A stretch of DNA of 64,000 bases, from the NCBI GenBank assembly GCA_934047225.1, contig OW203992.1:17535501-17599500 (forward strand), in the 5' to 3' direction. Positions 24,914 through 36,923 of the stretch are shown one piece after another (the stretch's first letter is position 1; each line of letters opens with the position of its first letter). The position numbers were made by a program, and so were the translations under genes. This stretch comes from Ypsolopha sequella (taxonomy: Eukaryota; Arthropoda; Insecta; Lepidoptera; Ypsolophidae). The notes beneath the pieces were generated by a model. The model was given only the letters and a program-made list of their open reading frames with translations, searched no databases and was not told where the DNA came from.

Positions 24914-24998
24914 ACAGACAGACAGTCAGGCGAACTAACATACGAGATACTAGTCATAATACGACTCGTATGTTAGTTCACTTTGGCTGTCTGTCTGT
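24914..24998. repeat. 32-bp-arm hairpin
   Basis: Inverted arms at 24914-24946 and 24965-24998 pair CGAACTAACATACGAG with CTCGTATGTTAGTTC and the outer CAGACAGAC runs with GTCTGTCTG. The loop is 18 nt. The CAGACAGA motif is common in lepidopteran repeats, so it may be part of a foldback element. Confidence 0.75.
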
Positions 24999-25269
24999 CA
25001 CAGCTACTTTTCTCCGAGATGGATAAAACTATCAAATTAAAGTAGTTAAAAGCTGACTATAGTATGTAAACCACAGGTACTGTTAAGGGTATTTTTTTCT
25101 GTATTCGAAGAATGTTGCAAATGCACATCTTCAAATGATCATTTCACACTGTGTAACTTAGTCAATCGGTTTAATAAAAATAATATAGATAGTAGACTAT
25201 AGGGCTGATTTATTTATTTAAAAAAAACGCAAAAGCTCGATAGACAAAATTATGAAGTTACCTCTAAAT

Positions 25270-25960
25270 TTCATGGTTTTCGAGTGTTAAAGTGCATTCC
25301 TTAAATTATGCAGCCTTGAAATTTGTCTTAAAGATAAGTGACCAACAATTATTTAATAATTTCATAAACATTTAGGAATATTTAAATAATTTAAAAAATA
25401 AATATATAAAAATGCAGTTTGTCGTGAGCGCGTGCTTGGTGGTCGTGACAGCCACGGTCGAGAGCGACGTCTCGTAGAGTTCAGTTCTGCTTGATGCAAA
25501 ATGAGGTGCTCTATCTAACCTTATACGGACCCTTAAATCATACAGCTTTGAAATTTATTAGTGAAAATTAGTGAACAACAATCTATTCGTCTTAGAATAT
25601 TTTAATAATTTCATCTAGAAGCCGATTTATAAAATAAAAACTCCAAATTATGGCAGTCGTGTTTTTTAATATTTAGTTATATTGAAGACTTTTATACCCA
25701 GTGCCAGTTCAGATGGTATAGAGATTCTAATGACACCTCATTAATTCAAATTGGTTAAATCGTTCAGAAGATACGATGGAATAAAGTTTTTTTTTTTTTT
25801 TTTTCTTAACACTTTTATACCCACTGCCAATCCGTATGGTATACAGATACTAATCACACCTCATTCATCCAATTGGTTAAAACCTTCAGAAGATATGATG
25901 GAATAAAGAAAAATACATGAACCCTGAAAACTCCGTTTTTTGGGGGCAGTCGTGTGAAAA
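25270..25960. repeat. Locally duplicated repeat block
   Basis: Two levels of direct duplication are visible. A ~97-bp segment at 25688-25784 (ACTTTTATACCC to GATGGAATAAAG) recurs at 25812-25908 with a poly(T) between, a period of 124 bp. Before it, CAGCCTTGAAATTTGTC at about 25311 and CAGCTTTGAAATTTATTAG at about 25541 open two related stretches, each followed by an ATAATTTCAT motif. No coding sequence is seen. Confidence 0.65.
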
Positions 25961-28900
25961 TAAATATCAACTTTAAGACCGCCTAGCAAATCTCCCAGCT
26001 AGTAAAAATTACAACTGTAAAAAATATGGGGTTGCCTTATGGTACGCCATTTTGATGCTCACCAACTCTTAAACTATTTGGACTGCTCACATTTCTGACC
26101 GCTACCCCTACGTGCCATACCTTTACTCCCAATGATAATACATATAAAAAGTCGATCCAAGGCTCATTAACGCCTTGCGCAACCTCGAAAGCGGCCCTTG
26201 GGGCGACTCGTTGCCAGCGACAAGCAACGCAAATTACTCTGGCACCGTTTGACGGCGGGAAATTTCATTACCACGAGCACATATCATTATTATCTCGGCA
26301 GCAATCTACATATTTTACCCGGTAATAAATGCGCGTGTAGTTTCACTTTCGGACACAGGTTTTCGAAAATGACCCGACTTCATAAGCTCTCGAGATTGCC
26401 ATGCTACAGTTTTAAGTGAATTTCTTTCTGACCTCTTGCGCCAAGGTGTTGCCCGTAATTACTTGATTCGTGTAATTCTGCATAAACAAAAAATTGACAT
26501 TTACGGGGTTGATATGCAGTTTATATAAGTAAAGTATGTTGTATTGCGTGATACGTAATTTACTGTAACTGCCCTGAAACTCTTACAACAACTATGTACT
26601 GTAAATGCACAGATAAGGATCGTGGGGTCTTGCGACGCTACTACAGAACATGTCATTTAAGTTACAGTGACGTCATTATTTATTGTAACATGAACTTTTA
26701 ATATTTTTTTATATTTGTTTGTTTTATGCGTTACCTACATTCTTATGAGGTTTTGTAGAAAAAAGTTGGTGTCACGTAAATAATAAATTACAATTTCTTT
26801 TTACATGCAAATTTTATAATTGATCTAAAATAAGGGTGAGTGTATATTATAACTAAATAGATATAATAGCTAAGACTCACTTTGATTTACAAGAAAAAAT
26901 CACTAAGCATATTAGGTTTGGATATTCATTTTCATAAATGTTTCAAATATGCAAAGCTGTTAAATAAAGAGCAAAGTATAATTTACTGTAATTTTATTGT
27001 GAATCCTTTTATATTTAAATTACATATAATTTGTTCCTTTAGAATACTGTGATGTAAACCGGTCGAAGATAGTAAAGAATTAGTTAGTGAAACAGTGCAT
27101 AGTTTTAAAAAACCAAAAAAAAAATCTAGAAATAAATCAATATGTAATAATTGAAATTGTTGTTAGAACTTTTTTTAAACGAGATCAGTGTCAACAAGAC
27201 AGTAGAATAGTGATTTAAATAAACAGACATCACAATTTATGAAATAGACATCTCTATAGGGGTATTTCAGTTAAAAAACAAAAATATAATTGTTTTTCTC
27301 CCACAGATTCCAGATATTGGGAGCAAATCCGTTATCGAGGTGGTCGGAGCTCGTTAGCTTGGCCACTGCAACTTGGACAGCATAATGACAGCGGGACGCC
27401 CCTTGTAATCGAGAGCGCGTGATTTTACCCCACATCACACCTCGAAATCATTTTACTTTAAATTTTAGCACATCTCAGAGTCCTCACACGTTTCTCTTTC
27501 ACGAGCGCTAAGCGTATCATTAAACGAAATAAAGCCAACAATTACACACCAAGAAAGTGTAAAAATTTACTCACTTGATGACGGAAAATTGGTAGCGCGA
27601 GAGATATCCAATCAAAGACATGCGAAGGCGTTAACGAGGCTTTCACGATATTGAAATACGGCAAGGAGATACGAGTTATAACTGAAAACACTTAAAATAC
27701 TCGTATACGGTTAAAAGTCGGTTAAAAACTGAACTACAAGCTTCGTTCCATTTTTCATCTAATTATCAATCAGTTATTAAATTATTTTTATGCTGTAAAA
27801 TATCAAAATTGTTCTTATATAACATCCCAAATAAAAACAGTTTATAAACAGATTATGTTTGTTTTGTTCATACGGCAAATTTGATCCATCGATCGGTAGA
27901 ATCACTGGCTGTCATGCGGACAAGGCAACTTTGTTTGGCAGACAGGATAACATCCATACGGGTGTACTTGGCAGATGAATGCTCATTCTCTATATTTGGA
28001 CCTATAATAATACCTAAGTAGTTGTTTTTTACTCTCATTTTACGATTTGTTTAAGTAAGTATGTTTGTTTATCTGCAAAGTGTGTACAAAAAGTATTTGG
28101 TGAGAAATAAATGAAGTACGTTTTATGTCTTATATTTGTATGATCTTGTAATTAATTCTCATTGCTGGTTTTATTTCATGCGAATGACGCTGAAGTACAT
28201 GTCAAGTCAACGTGAAGGCGGGCGGCGCGGCGCGGCGGCGGGCGGAGCCGGTCGGCAACTGTCAAGGCACGTGACGAGGTAGCTGTCATCGCAAACTTTC
28301 CACCCGAAAGCCCTCGAGGTCGAGCCAATTATTCCACATCACCGAAAAATTAAGCCAAAACATGATAAAATCCAAAAGTAATGTGATAAAAATCCCGTCA
28401 GAAAGATCTCGAGCGTAATGCGAATGTCAACGGTAAGGCTGTCTGTCGCTAAGGGCGCAGGGAAATGACTGGTACCTGCACTCCTCCAACAAACCTGTAT
28501 GGCAAATCGATTATGCCTTATTTTCTGCTGTTACGATCGCGTGATGGAGTTTAATTACCAGAAGGTGTCGATTCGAAAATTGCTCTGTATTTTAACATTG
28601 TTTACTCTCATGATTTTGTAATGTAAACCGTTAAAATTAAATGTTGCAAACGTATATTCCATGCAGAAAGTCATGGCTTATTATTATTGATGGTGTTTCC
28701 ACTCGAAGCGTGTGTCGGTACAAGTATGGGTGTAATTCAATATTGTAGTTGTCGTCGGATATCAGAGTCGATCTGATATTGTCGTCGTGGGGCGGGTGCG
28801 CGGAGTGCGGGGTTCGGCGGGCGACGCGGGCGCAGCTCGAACGCGCCGGCGCGGCTGCCGCTGATATCGGCCGCTCTATCTCACGCCCTGTTGCCACGTT

Positions 28901-30707
28901 TCTCACCTCCAGAGCCAGACGCCACCTCCGCCTCAATGCTTTATCGCCTCCAATCGCCCCAGCACATCTATTATTTGAGCCTTACCCACTAAACCGAATG
29001 TCGATCTGCTCGAGGTTGACCTACTCCTTCCTTAACGGGAATTACAAGGAAAAGCAGATGGATTCACGTAATAGCATTGGCATATACTTATTAAACGTTA
29101 ACCACTCAAGCGAGAAATGTAGAAATAGTTGTACTGCAAAGAGCTAAGGATATGAATAATTCGTAGCAAACTTTTGTTTATAATGTCAATGACAATTTCA
29201 ACAAGTTCGGAGAATTGCAGAACATTTAGAACATAGACACTGGGAATCTGGCATTTAATTTGTATCTAGAACGATCAGTCGAGCAGAAGTAACTTAGATT
29301 GCCTAAGCTGTTTCGGTCTAGTCTAATCCTAAATCAATATCACTTTTTTGTCCGTCTGGACCTAGCACTTAGACAAGACTATGCATCGACTAACAGGCTT
29401 TCTTTAAATGCAGTTCTAGTTTTAATCTTTTCATTATCTAATACGTTTGTAACGACTTTGATAAATGTCTGCAATATTTTCTCACGAGTACGAACTTTAG
29501 GTATATTGTATACTAAATACCTAATCTTTTACAAATTATAAATATACATATATTCTGCCATATATACAGAGGTTTAGGCAAAATGTTTAATTACACAAAC
29601 TAATACTCGTATTACAGATAATCATTACATTCACAATTCATATACATTTTATAGCTAATTCTACAACGGATTACTTTTTGTTCAATAACTATATCATGCG
29701 TTCAAGCTTTCAGAACCCCGATACGGAATGTTGATCATGATTATCAAGACGCTATTGCGAAAGGGATCAAGTCAACAAAGCCTACGATCTTTGTCATGAG
29801 CAATAACCTCTCATCCTATTAAAAGAGGCTTAATGGACAAGTACAGGTGCTGTACTTTCAGAACAAAAATTTCAACAGACATCAAGTATTCATATTTTAA
29901 AATAATTGTTATTGAAAACAACAAAACCTGAATAGTTCATTGTTACTTCATTGTTCGGGTACTTAATTTGAGCCACGTATATTTATGTACATTGTCTTAT
30001 ATGTACAACAGTAAAGTATTTATGAGCCATCTTTTCTAAACTTCTAACATTACGGGCGAATTTTTTCGACATTACTTGTTAGGCTGACAGTCTGAGACTA
30101 GTTCTTGTTCATTAATTGTAAAAATATTCTTACTTCTGAAAATAAGCTATCGATTTCATGACAGTTTATTGAAGCTCTCATAAGCTCATTTGAGATGTGG
30201 TCTACTTCATCATCCACATAAAGGCATCAGTGCACGCGCAAGTGAAGGGCAGTCAGAGTACTCGGATTATTTGAGCTTGTCGTTTTCAATGTCAGCGTTT
30301 AAAATAATTGCATCACAATTTTAAAATGACTCTCGCTTTTAAGAAGGCTTATAATAATAAGATTATTTCCTGGAACCCGTGCGACAATTCTTCGTCAAGT
30401 TTTATTTACTTCAGTACAGTAAATATCAAGAAAATTGAGATAATCTTAAGATTTGTTATCTTTTTATGCTCTTATCTACCTGCCCCAATATTGAGAACAA
30501 CATTTTACTGTTATAGGGTAAGTGCTTGCAATTTTTAAGGTAAATTATGTTGGAGATAAAATCTTGACCTATAGGTCGCGCAATAAGAAATAAGGTCGTT
30601 CGCAAAAATGTGAAATTGACCTGAGCTTTCGTTAAAGATATGAACAGTAATTAGTTCAATGGAAACGTATTTATATCGGTCAGGTCTTTATACTCAAGAG
30701 AATTTTG
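25961..30707. other. Long unique stretch with GC-rich islands
   Basis: No coding relic or dispersed repeat was recognised over 4.7 kb. Strongly GC-rich islands lie at 28215-28270 and 28780-28960; the second carries a 132-codon plus-strand frame that matches nothing known. A pyrimidine-rich TTTTCTCCCACAG at 27295-27307 resembles a splice acceptor, but the sequence after it stops within 17 codons. The stretch is a candidate for regulatory DNA, not a demonstrated gene. Confidence 0.4.
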
Positions 30708-30825
30708 AATAAAGATCGTCACCTCTCGAACTGTAACAATAAAGATCGTCACCTCTCGAACTGTAACAATAAAGATCGTCACCTCTCGCACTGTAACAAT
30801 AAAAATCGTCACCTCTCGAACTGTT
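30708..30825. repeat. 30-bp tandem repeat, four units
   Basis: Nearly identical 30-bp units containing AAAGATCGTCACCTCTCG start at about 30708, 30738, 30768 and 30798. Differences are one base in unit 3 and a few in unit 4. The homogeneity suggests recent expansion. Confidence 0.95.
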
Positions 30826-30954
30826 GCCAATTGTTACCAATTTATTATAATATTAAAGTAGGAAGAAAGTTGTGAAAGTCGTCGTGTACATTGAATAGGT
30901 ATTTATGCGAAAAGTCCTACTTTTTATTGTTACAGAGGCCAAAACTAAAATATT

Positions 30955-31135
30955 TCGAATGTTTGTCTGTATGTATGTATATTCCGTTTTAACCCTATTA
31001 GGATGTGGTTTTCTTTATTATCATCGTAGTGCCCTGATCAACATATAGGCTATTAGGGTTGTTGATAAAATAACTGCCAAGCTGAAAACGGGGCAAAGAT
31101 AAACGCGGGTGGAGCCACGGGTGAAAGGCTTGTTA
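30955..31135 (+). repeat. Degraded Helitron-like fragment
   Basis: The 3' part, GATAAACGCGGGTGGAGCC followed by ACGGGTGAAAGGCTTGTT, parallels the end of the better copy at 31430-31611 (AACGCGAGCGAAGCCGCGG then CAAAAGCTAG). The 5' part begins near TTTGTCTGTATGTATG. It is an older diverged relative. Confidence 0.45.
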
Positions 31136-31429
31136 TTAATATGTTAATAATAATTATTTTCATTTATGTTGACTCATATAATAATTGCTGAAATCTCTCT
31201 CTCCCTTTACTGGGACTTGCACATAATAGTATACACCATTGTTTCATATCGGAAACGTTTTTGACAACCGATGGCCAAATAATTCGTGTGCTGCAAGATA
31301 TCCAATAAAGATCAAACCGTAACGAAAACATACAGACATGGAATATGGTATTGAACTTGAAAAAGTAATGAATCAGCAAAACATCCTTTTGAACAATGCT
31401 TACGAGCCTACGACCTGTTAATTAAACAA

Positions 31430-31611
31430 ATACATAATTATAAATGCGAAAGTGTGTATGTTGGTTTGTCCTTCTTTCAACGCAGCAACGGAGAAACGGA
31501 TAGACGTGATTTTTTGTTTATGGGTCCAAGAGTGACATAGGCTACTTTTTATCCCGGGATAATAATTCGCAAACGAAATAAACGCGAGCGAAGCCGCGGG
31601 CAAAAGCTAGT
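31430..31611 (+). mobile_element. Short nonautonomous Helitron-like element
   Basis: A copy of a very common lepidopteran interspersed repeat. It has AAATGCGAAAGTGTGTATG and TTGGTTTGTCC near the start, CAACGGAGAAACGGATAGA and GTGACATAGGCTACTTTTT in the middle, then GCGAAGCCGCGGGC and a CTAG end followed by T. A GC-rich segment followed by CTRR-T is the known 3' signature of Helitrons. No terminal inverted repeats are seen, which agrees. Class assignment is from family knowledge; the repeat itself is clear. Confidence 0.6.
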
Positions 31612-32165
31612 GACACATAAAACTATACAATAATATTTTATATTTCTGACCTTTGTGTATAATTGACGTTGAGTGACGTGACGTTCATATGTTTCTATAT
31701 TTATGTTTGTTTAAATAAACGTAATGAATAAAATATATAAATCTAAACTAAATGAATTCTATAACTCCAGTAAAGTCCTCTATTTAATATAAATCTATTT
31801 TTAATTAGTTAAGTATGTAATAAGTATATTTATTTTTAGGTTTTTAGTATGTTTAAGTTTTTAGTATTTTATAGGATTATTTGGTTTTAAATTTTTGATT
31901 ATGTAAATAAATTCTAAATTTTAATTTCTTCTAAACCAACGGACTATGAATGTAGGCCGAAATCCTAAAATAAATAAAGTATTGTTTTTAAGGATATGCC
32001 AAACTGCGGGCAGCGCGGGGCAACGGCGAACCGTGTTAAACAAACGTATAACCCGTCGGAAATATCCCAGACATTCGAAACCCCCCTACCGCAAGGGCTC
32101 CTACCTTTGCGGGTAAAGTGGGGTGCCGAGATATTTTCGACGGGATATACCGGTGTTCTTGAATA
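31612..32165. other. No recognised feature
   Basis: A+T-rich; the end near 31940-31980 (GAATGTAGGCCGAAATCC then AAATAAATAAA) may be another LINE tail. No gene is seen. Confidence 0.35.
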
Positions 32166-32480
32166 CCATGTACTTACGTGAGGCAAGCGTCGCGACGCGA
32201 CGACGACGACGGTACGTTTCGCTATTTTGCTCAACGCTGCCGCGCGCCGCCCGCTGTAACCGGTCGGCCACAGCTTCAGTGTTTGAGAGGCGCGCCAAGC
32301 GGTTCTTCTTGCGACGGCGCCGGCGGAGAGAACAAATGTATGAAGTTGTATAGAGCCAGCCATGGGACGCCGCTCGCGCGTCTTGTTCGGCTTCGAGTGA
32401 CTTGCGTTCTCGGAATAGAGTGTGCGGGGAGGCGGGCCGTTGAAACTGTGATCGAGCGCACAGGACGAACCTAGTATCGA
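32166..32480. promoter_or_regulatory. CpG-rich island, possible promoter or regulatory DNA
   Basis: About 315 bp is far richer in G+C and CpG than its surroundings, with GCCGCGCGCCGCCCGC and GGCGCGCC motifs and a TTCAGT initiator-like string at 32275-32280. Several overlapping short frames arise on both strands simply because stops are rare in GC-rich DNA. No splice-bounded reading frame I recognise follows. A regulatory role is only inferred. Confidence 0.25.
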
Positions 32481-32504
32481 GCGCTTTGAGCGAGCGAGTG
32501 CGCT

Positions 32505-32700
32505 ATCAAATCAAATAGTTTATTTTCAGTCTTCTATGGCCCATAGAAAAATACCTTACAAACTAACTGTAAATCCGATGCGGTGGAAGGCGCCGACGGG
32601 TGTCGTGGCAGGGCAAAGCCCGTCGCAAAATCCGCCTGGAAGCGCAGCAAAAGCGCCGCCAGAAGCCTGAAGCTGTGACCCTGGCGTAAAGTTGTAATGG
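32505..32700 (-). repeat. LINE 3' end, minus strand (probable)
   Basis: On the minus strand the low-coordinate end reads GAAAATAAACTATTTGATTT, like other LINE tails here (50.6 kb: AATAAACTATTTGAATTT). The preceding part, including GCCCATAGAAGAC, is not identified as coding. Confidence 0.4.
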
Positions 32701-33625
32701 AACTATTTATGATAAGATTGATAAATGATAAGACTTGATTATCTATTCGTTTTAAATACAGACGAACATGCACACGGACGGACTCAATTTCAACAGTGTA
32801 CAGTACCTGCAGAGCGCCGTCTCTGTCACCAGACTGTTAGTGCTTCGTGCGACAGAGATGATGCTACGATACGATGTGCATTATTTACTGCCGGGACCTG
32901 TATGTATTTTTGTAGATTTATATTTTGTTTTGATATTTTGATTTTTGATAGATTTTGTTTATTCAATCAATTGAATAAGCAATTATTTAACCGAAAATAT
33001 TGAAATTACATTTGAATATAGAAATGAAAAATAAAAATATTTTAAATACAATATTATATGACATTAGACTATTATTTTGTTACCTACTTTCGCATCTGTT
33101 TCACTGAAGACACAGCTGATCTTCAATACCTGCGTGGGCCGTTCTCTTCGCTATTGTACTTCAATTTAAGCATAATTCCAACGACGTGGATACTTCTTCG
33201 AATCGAATGAGATTCCGTTTGGATTGCGAACGGATGTTGCTCCGAGCTAGTTTCCAAATTGCCTGCCTTTGTTTTGATGATGTGCATTAAGTATTTGAAC
33301 AGTTATTATTGCAATAATGAGGCTGTAGAAACATTTTAGAATTGTAATACTTGAAAAAGAATTATTGAAGTCAGCGTGAAAAAATAGTGACCTTATTATC
33401 AGGCATAGAGAAACTTCGATGTTATGATTTAACATTATATCTCCTTGGGATGGATAAATCGCCAAGTGTTCAAACATAGAAATTTATTTCTATCATAGTT
33501 TCGATGTTATGAGGTCACTTACCCTTATCGAGACAATGCTAAAAACAGGCTAAAATTACGTTTGGGAAAATTGACAGATATTGTGTAGGCCTAATGTAAG
33601 TAAATTATTTGACCAAGAAATTTTC
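32701..33625. other. No recognised feature
   Basis: Mixed to A+T-rich DNA, no gene recognised. Confidence 0.4.
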
Positions 33626-33690
33626 AATTTCCATCCATCCATCCGTCCATCAGCCTGTGTTCGTCCACTGCTGGGCATAGGCCTCTCCAA
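33626..33690 (-). repeat. RTE-type LINE 3' terminus, minus strand
   Basis: On the minus strand GGAGAGGCCTATGCCCAGC and AGTGGACGAACACAGGC run into a GATGGACGGATGGATGGATG tail. This matches the end of RTE elements: the last codons of the form EAYAQQW followed by a stop and a GATG microsatellite. The same terminus, with coding sequence, is at 56880-57140 on the plus strand. Only ~65 bp remains. Confidence 0.7.
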
Positions 33691-34110
33691 TATTTCGGCA
33701 CTCTTGGCAGTACTGCGTCACACAGAGGTGAAAAATCCAAAAAAGCTGGCCAAAACCTATTTTTTTCAAATTTGTCATAGGTTGGGTGAAAGATTGTTCC
33801 TGGTCCAATTATAGGGATAGAGGGATAGTGTGGGCAGAGAAAAATACAAAATATCCTTTTACCTCTGCTAAAATGGGTCAAAAATGAGCTGGGGTGGTTA
33901 GCTTTTGGGTAACAATTCATATGGATCTAAAAATTTACCTAATAGTGTTAAAAAATAACTATCCCCTCCTTTCTCTTACACTAACTCCCTTCCCCCTTAA
34001 TTTCATACAGATAAATAATATACAAAAATGAAATGCAAGTCTTTCATAATCAAAACATATATATAATTGTGTTTAGTTTATTATACAGTGTCAATTTCAG
34101 GATCCTCTAA
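33691..34110. other. No recognised feature
   Basis: May contain the 3' flank or end of the transposase relic that follows on the minus strand, but I could not find a terminal inverted repeat. Confidence 0.35.
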
Positions 34111-34115
34111 TAAAT

Positions 34116-35268
34116 TTAACACACTTTGAAACAAAGGTAGAAAAGTTTTCTCAGATCACTTATAAAAGGGTCAGATGACACCATTAGTCTTTGATACGTG
34201 TTTACCATACACTGCTTTCGAAAAAAAAAATTGGAAAATTGCTCCCTGTATTTTCTCACATCTTTGTTTCTGCTCTTTTGAGCAATAGCTACTTCCGAAG
34301 TTTCAATTATCCTTAAGCCATAGAACAGTATTTTGTGGAACGTCGTAGGCATATTAAACCATGAACACAAAAGTACATGCTGTTTTCAAGCAGAAAATCT
34401 TAAATTTGGCAGCATTTATTTTATATCCACTTGCCATGAACTTCAAAATTTAATGAAGCCGATTTAAGAGATTCAGGCTGATACTAGATATTTCAGTTAT
34501 TTCCTCTGCATGCTGAAACATATTTCAAGCCGTGTTTCCATCTGTAGACACCCCTCCACCCTGCCTTGGTTAGTCTATATTATGTAGACCAAGTTTTTCC
34601 CAAAAATCTTTGAGCGATCACTGGTTTCTTCAAACTTCTTGGAAGGTCGGCCACCTCCTTGGTTGCGGGCTGAATTCACAACAGGGAAAGTAACATAGGC
34701 ATTGAACCAATTTTTGTTTTTGTCGGCGCACCCTGTAAAATTGTCATGTGCTTGTTGGAGTTTGGTGTTGTAATCTGACACTAATCTTGTTAACAACCAC
34801 TTGGTTTCGTGTGAAAAATCGGTGACACGTAGAGCATTTTTCATCTTTTCTTGCAAGTATGTCCGTTTTTCGTGTTGCTATCGAGAAGCATACTCTCTAT
34901 AATAGCTGATAAGAGTGTATCTGCTAAAACAGGCAGAAGCCGAACGAAGAATCGTTAGTTGATCCTAAAACAATTAAAAAACAAAAATTTGCAAACATGA
35001 CTAATAAAATAAAATTTTTGTTAAGGCGACGGTTTCGGATGGAAAAATTTTTAGTGGTTTTAGCAAGACTAATGATTACTTTTTGTAACAATGTTAACAT
35101 TAAAGCCGGATGTGCCAGGAAATTCAACTTTATCATTTCATGAAAATTACTAAGCAGAAAAAAATAATTTTCACGACGTTTTAGTGGCATTAATGTTTAA
35201 AAAAAAGTCATTGAGTATCTAAAATAAATAATAAAAAATAGATAATTACCTTCTGGAGTAGAATCCAT
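34116..35268 (-). pseudogene. Transib/RAG1-related transposase relic
   Basis: A decayed minus-strand gene in pieces. 34870-34575: LQEKMKNALRVTDFSHETKW, then NFTGCADKN, VTFPVVNSAR and GGRPSKKFEETSDRSK, the N-terminal part of a protein family I recall from insects and cnidarians. 34553-34357: STDGNTA, NRLH, ASGYKINAAKFKIFCLKTA, with in-frame stops at 34525-34527, 34450-34452 and 34354-34356. 34370-34116, after a frameshift: WFNMPTTFHKILFYG, SRNKDVRKYREQF, LMVSSDPFISDLRK. From family knowledge these correspond to C-terminal core segments of Transib transposases, related to RAG1. The middle, including the region expected to hold two catalytic aspartates, is deleted; the segment expected to hold the catalytic glutamate is shortened. 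A possible first exon, ATG at 35268 with donor at 35249 and acceptor near 34965, lies upstream. Confidence 0.6.
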
Positions 35269-35872
35269 CGCAAAAACACAAATTTTCACGAAAACTTCCG
35301 AGTAAGAAATTAATAAACGCAAGACTTAAAATTGTCGTAAACACATCCAATTTTGAACAAGTTCAACTTTGGACTGATGTAAAAATGACAACCCGTTTTT
35401 CAGGTAGCCCTAATTGCTGTGAACCTTTTCATTGTTTATTCAGGTAGTAATTTAAATTATTTTTTACGTGTTTCGAGAATTTTTACGTTTTTAGGTTTCG
35501 ACCAGCTTTTATGGATTTTTCACCTTCGTGCGTCATCCTCATCTAGCCGCTATCCGCAAAGTCCTTACATACAATTTTCGGTCAAGTAAATTGGATGTTT
35601 GTTAAATTGTTTGTCTATGAAACTTTGAAGATCTGTAAAATTGTAGCTTAGGCATTTAACTTTAAATAATAATTATTAATGTATACATATTTCTTAATAT
35701 ATTTATTTTTTACAAAATCTTACGCTTGACCACCAGCCAATGAGATCTAGGATATTTTTAGAACCCAGAAAGTACCTATTTACTGTCCTTTTAAAGAGAT
35801 CTAGGTTTTTACTATCTGGATATAGGGACGCTGGCAGGAACTTCCACATTCCACACCTCGTCTGTACAGATT
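35269..35872. other. No recognised feature
   Basis: A+T-rich DNA between two retro/transposon relics. Nothing recognised. Confidence 0.4.
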
Positions 35873-36425
35873 TATTTATTTATTTATTTATAATTGTTTA
35901 TAATCAGGCACTGTGGGCCCATAGAATTAAAAGTTCAAAATTAAAATTAAAAATTATGGGTTACAATATCACATATTAAAATAAAATTAAGAACTAAACT
36001 AAAACTAAAAAGCTTAATTTATCAACTACGCGTACAATAGTGAAAATGACACTGCGAATAGCTTTCACAATGTCGTTCTCACTACTGCACACTCGACTTA
36101 CAAATGACAACTGGTCTCGTTTTAAAACAGAATAAAAATCATCGACACTATTCTCGGCAAACATACCAGACGCACTGCACCGCCACGGCAGACCCATAAT
36201 GCAGTGAAATGCATTGTTATATTGCACTCGGAGGGTGTTAAATGCGCTCTCGTACCACAGCGGGCTGGTGTAGAACGTCTGGCAGTATGCTCTGAATACG
36301 AGGTGCTCGCAAACCGTCTCGCTAACATGTTGCTCTTCATAGCTAGGGCTCGTCGCTGTCTTTCAAGGTCTTCTCCATCCTTGAGAGTATCGGTAATTAT
36401 ATGGCCAAGACTCTCCAAAATATAC
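35873..36425 (-). pseudogene. Jockey/CR1-like LINE, C-terminal end and 3' tail
   Basis: A 5'-truncated non-LTR retrotransposon. The first frame gives LGHIITDTLKDGEDLERQRR and LARRFAS (after the catalytic palm). At about 36284-36293 the frame shifts and continues AYCQTFYTSPLWYESAFNTL, RVQYNNAFHCIMGLP, SASGMFAENSVDDFYSVL and ends at a stop near 35994. These are the conserved C-terminal blocks of the reverse transcriptase. The 3' untranslated region ends in AAATAAATAAATAAAT on the minus strand (35873-35894), a typical LINE tail. The catalytic YADD region is not included. Nonfunctional. Confidence 0.85.
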
Positions 36426-36706
36426 GATACGACGATACGATAAAAAGCTACGATCTTTAAAGTGGTAAACGATAAAACATTGGCCTAAAATATACTTTTA
36501 ACCTATCACAAATCCATATTGTTAAATACTTACTTATTCGCAGCAAAAGTTAATTTGAAGCGTCAGTTTCATGGCTGCGAGGAGGCGAAAACGAGCGCAG
36601 TCACTAGTGATTAGTTGCAGACGTCGAATCGCCTGGGAATAGCCCCGGGGTTTCACCATCAGGTCACTGAGGCAGTACCTGTGTTTTGTAAATATTGTAG
36701 AATAGA

Positions 36707-36765
36707 CCACTTTGCACTGACCGACATAAACTTCTATAATAGACCACTTTACACTGACCGGGTAA
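36707..36765. repeat. Two-unit tandem repeat
   Basis: AATAGACCACTTTGCACTGACCG and AATAGACCACTTTACACTGACCG (23 bp, one mismatch; shown here only by their shared ends AATAGACCACTTT and CACTGACCG) lie about 36 bp apart. Confidence 0.7.
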
Positions 36766-36923
36766 TAACTACTACGATAAAAAAAATGGGATAAAATATT
36801 ATCCAAATTACATTTATTATAAATTCTCTTTTTACACAAAAATACATCAAACCGTGTGGTGAGTAAGAACCAATAATTCTAATTATTCCCCTTCAAACCT
36901 TTCTAAGGAACCGCATCGGGGGA

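Noticed and set aside
24519..24941. 140-codon minus-strand open frame, longest in the window
   Set aside because: No recognised homology, A/T-rich chance composition and it runs into a hairpin; length is within expectation for a 64-kb A+T-rich window.
27250..27420. Exon after the TTTTCTCCCACAG acceptor-like string
   Set aside because: The sequence after it has stops in all frames within a short distance and matches no protein I know.
28749..29147. 132-codon plus-strand frame through a GC-rich island
   Set aside because: GC-rich DNA has few stops in any frame; the protein has no recognisable motif and an overlapping antisense frame is nearly as long.
30708..30825. CRISPR array
   Set aside because: The 30-bp units are directly adjacent with no spacers, so it is a plain minisatellite in eukaryotic DNA.
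31965..32363. 132-codon minus-strand frame and several overlapping plus-strand frames
   Set aside because: Multiple frames open at once because of the CpG-rich island; none shows a known domain or convincing splice sites.
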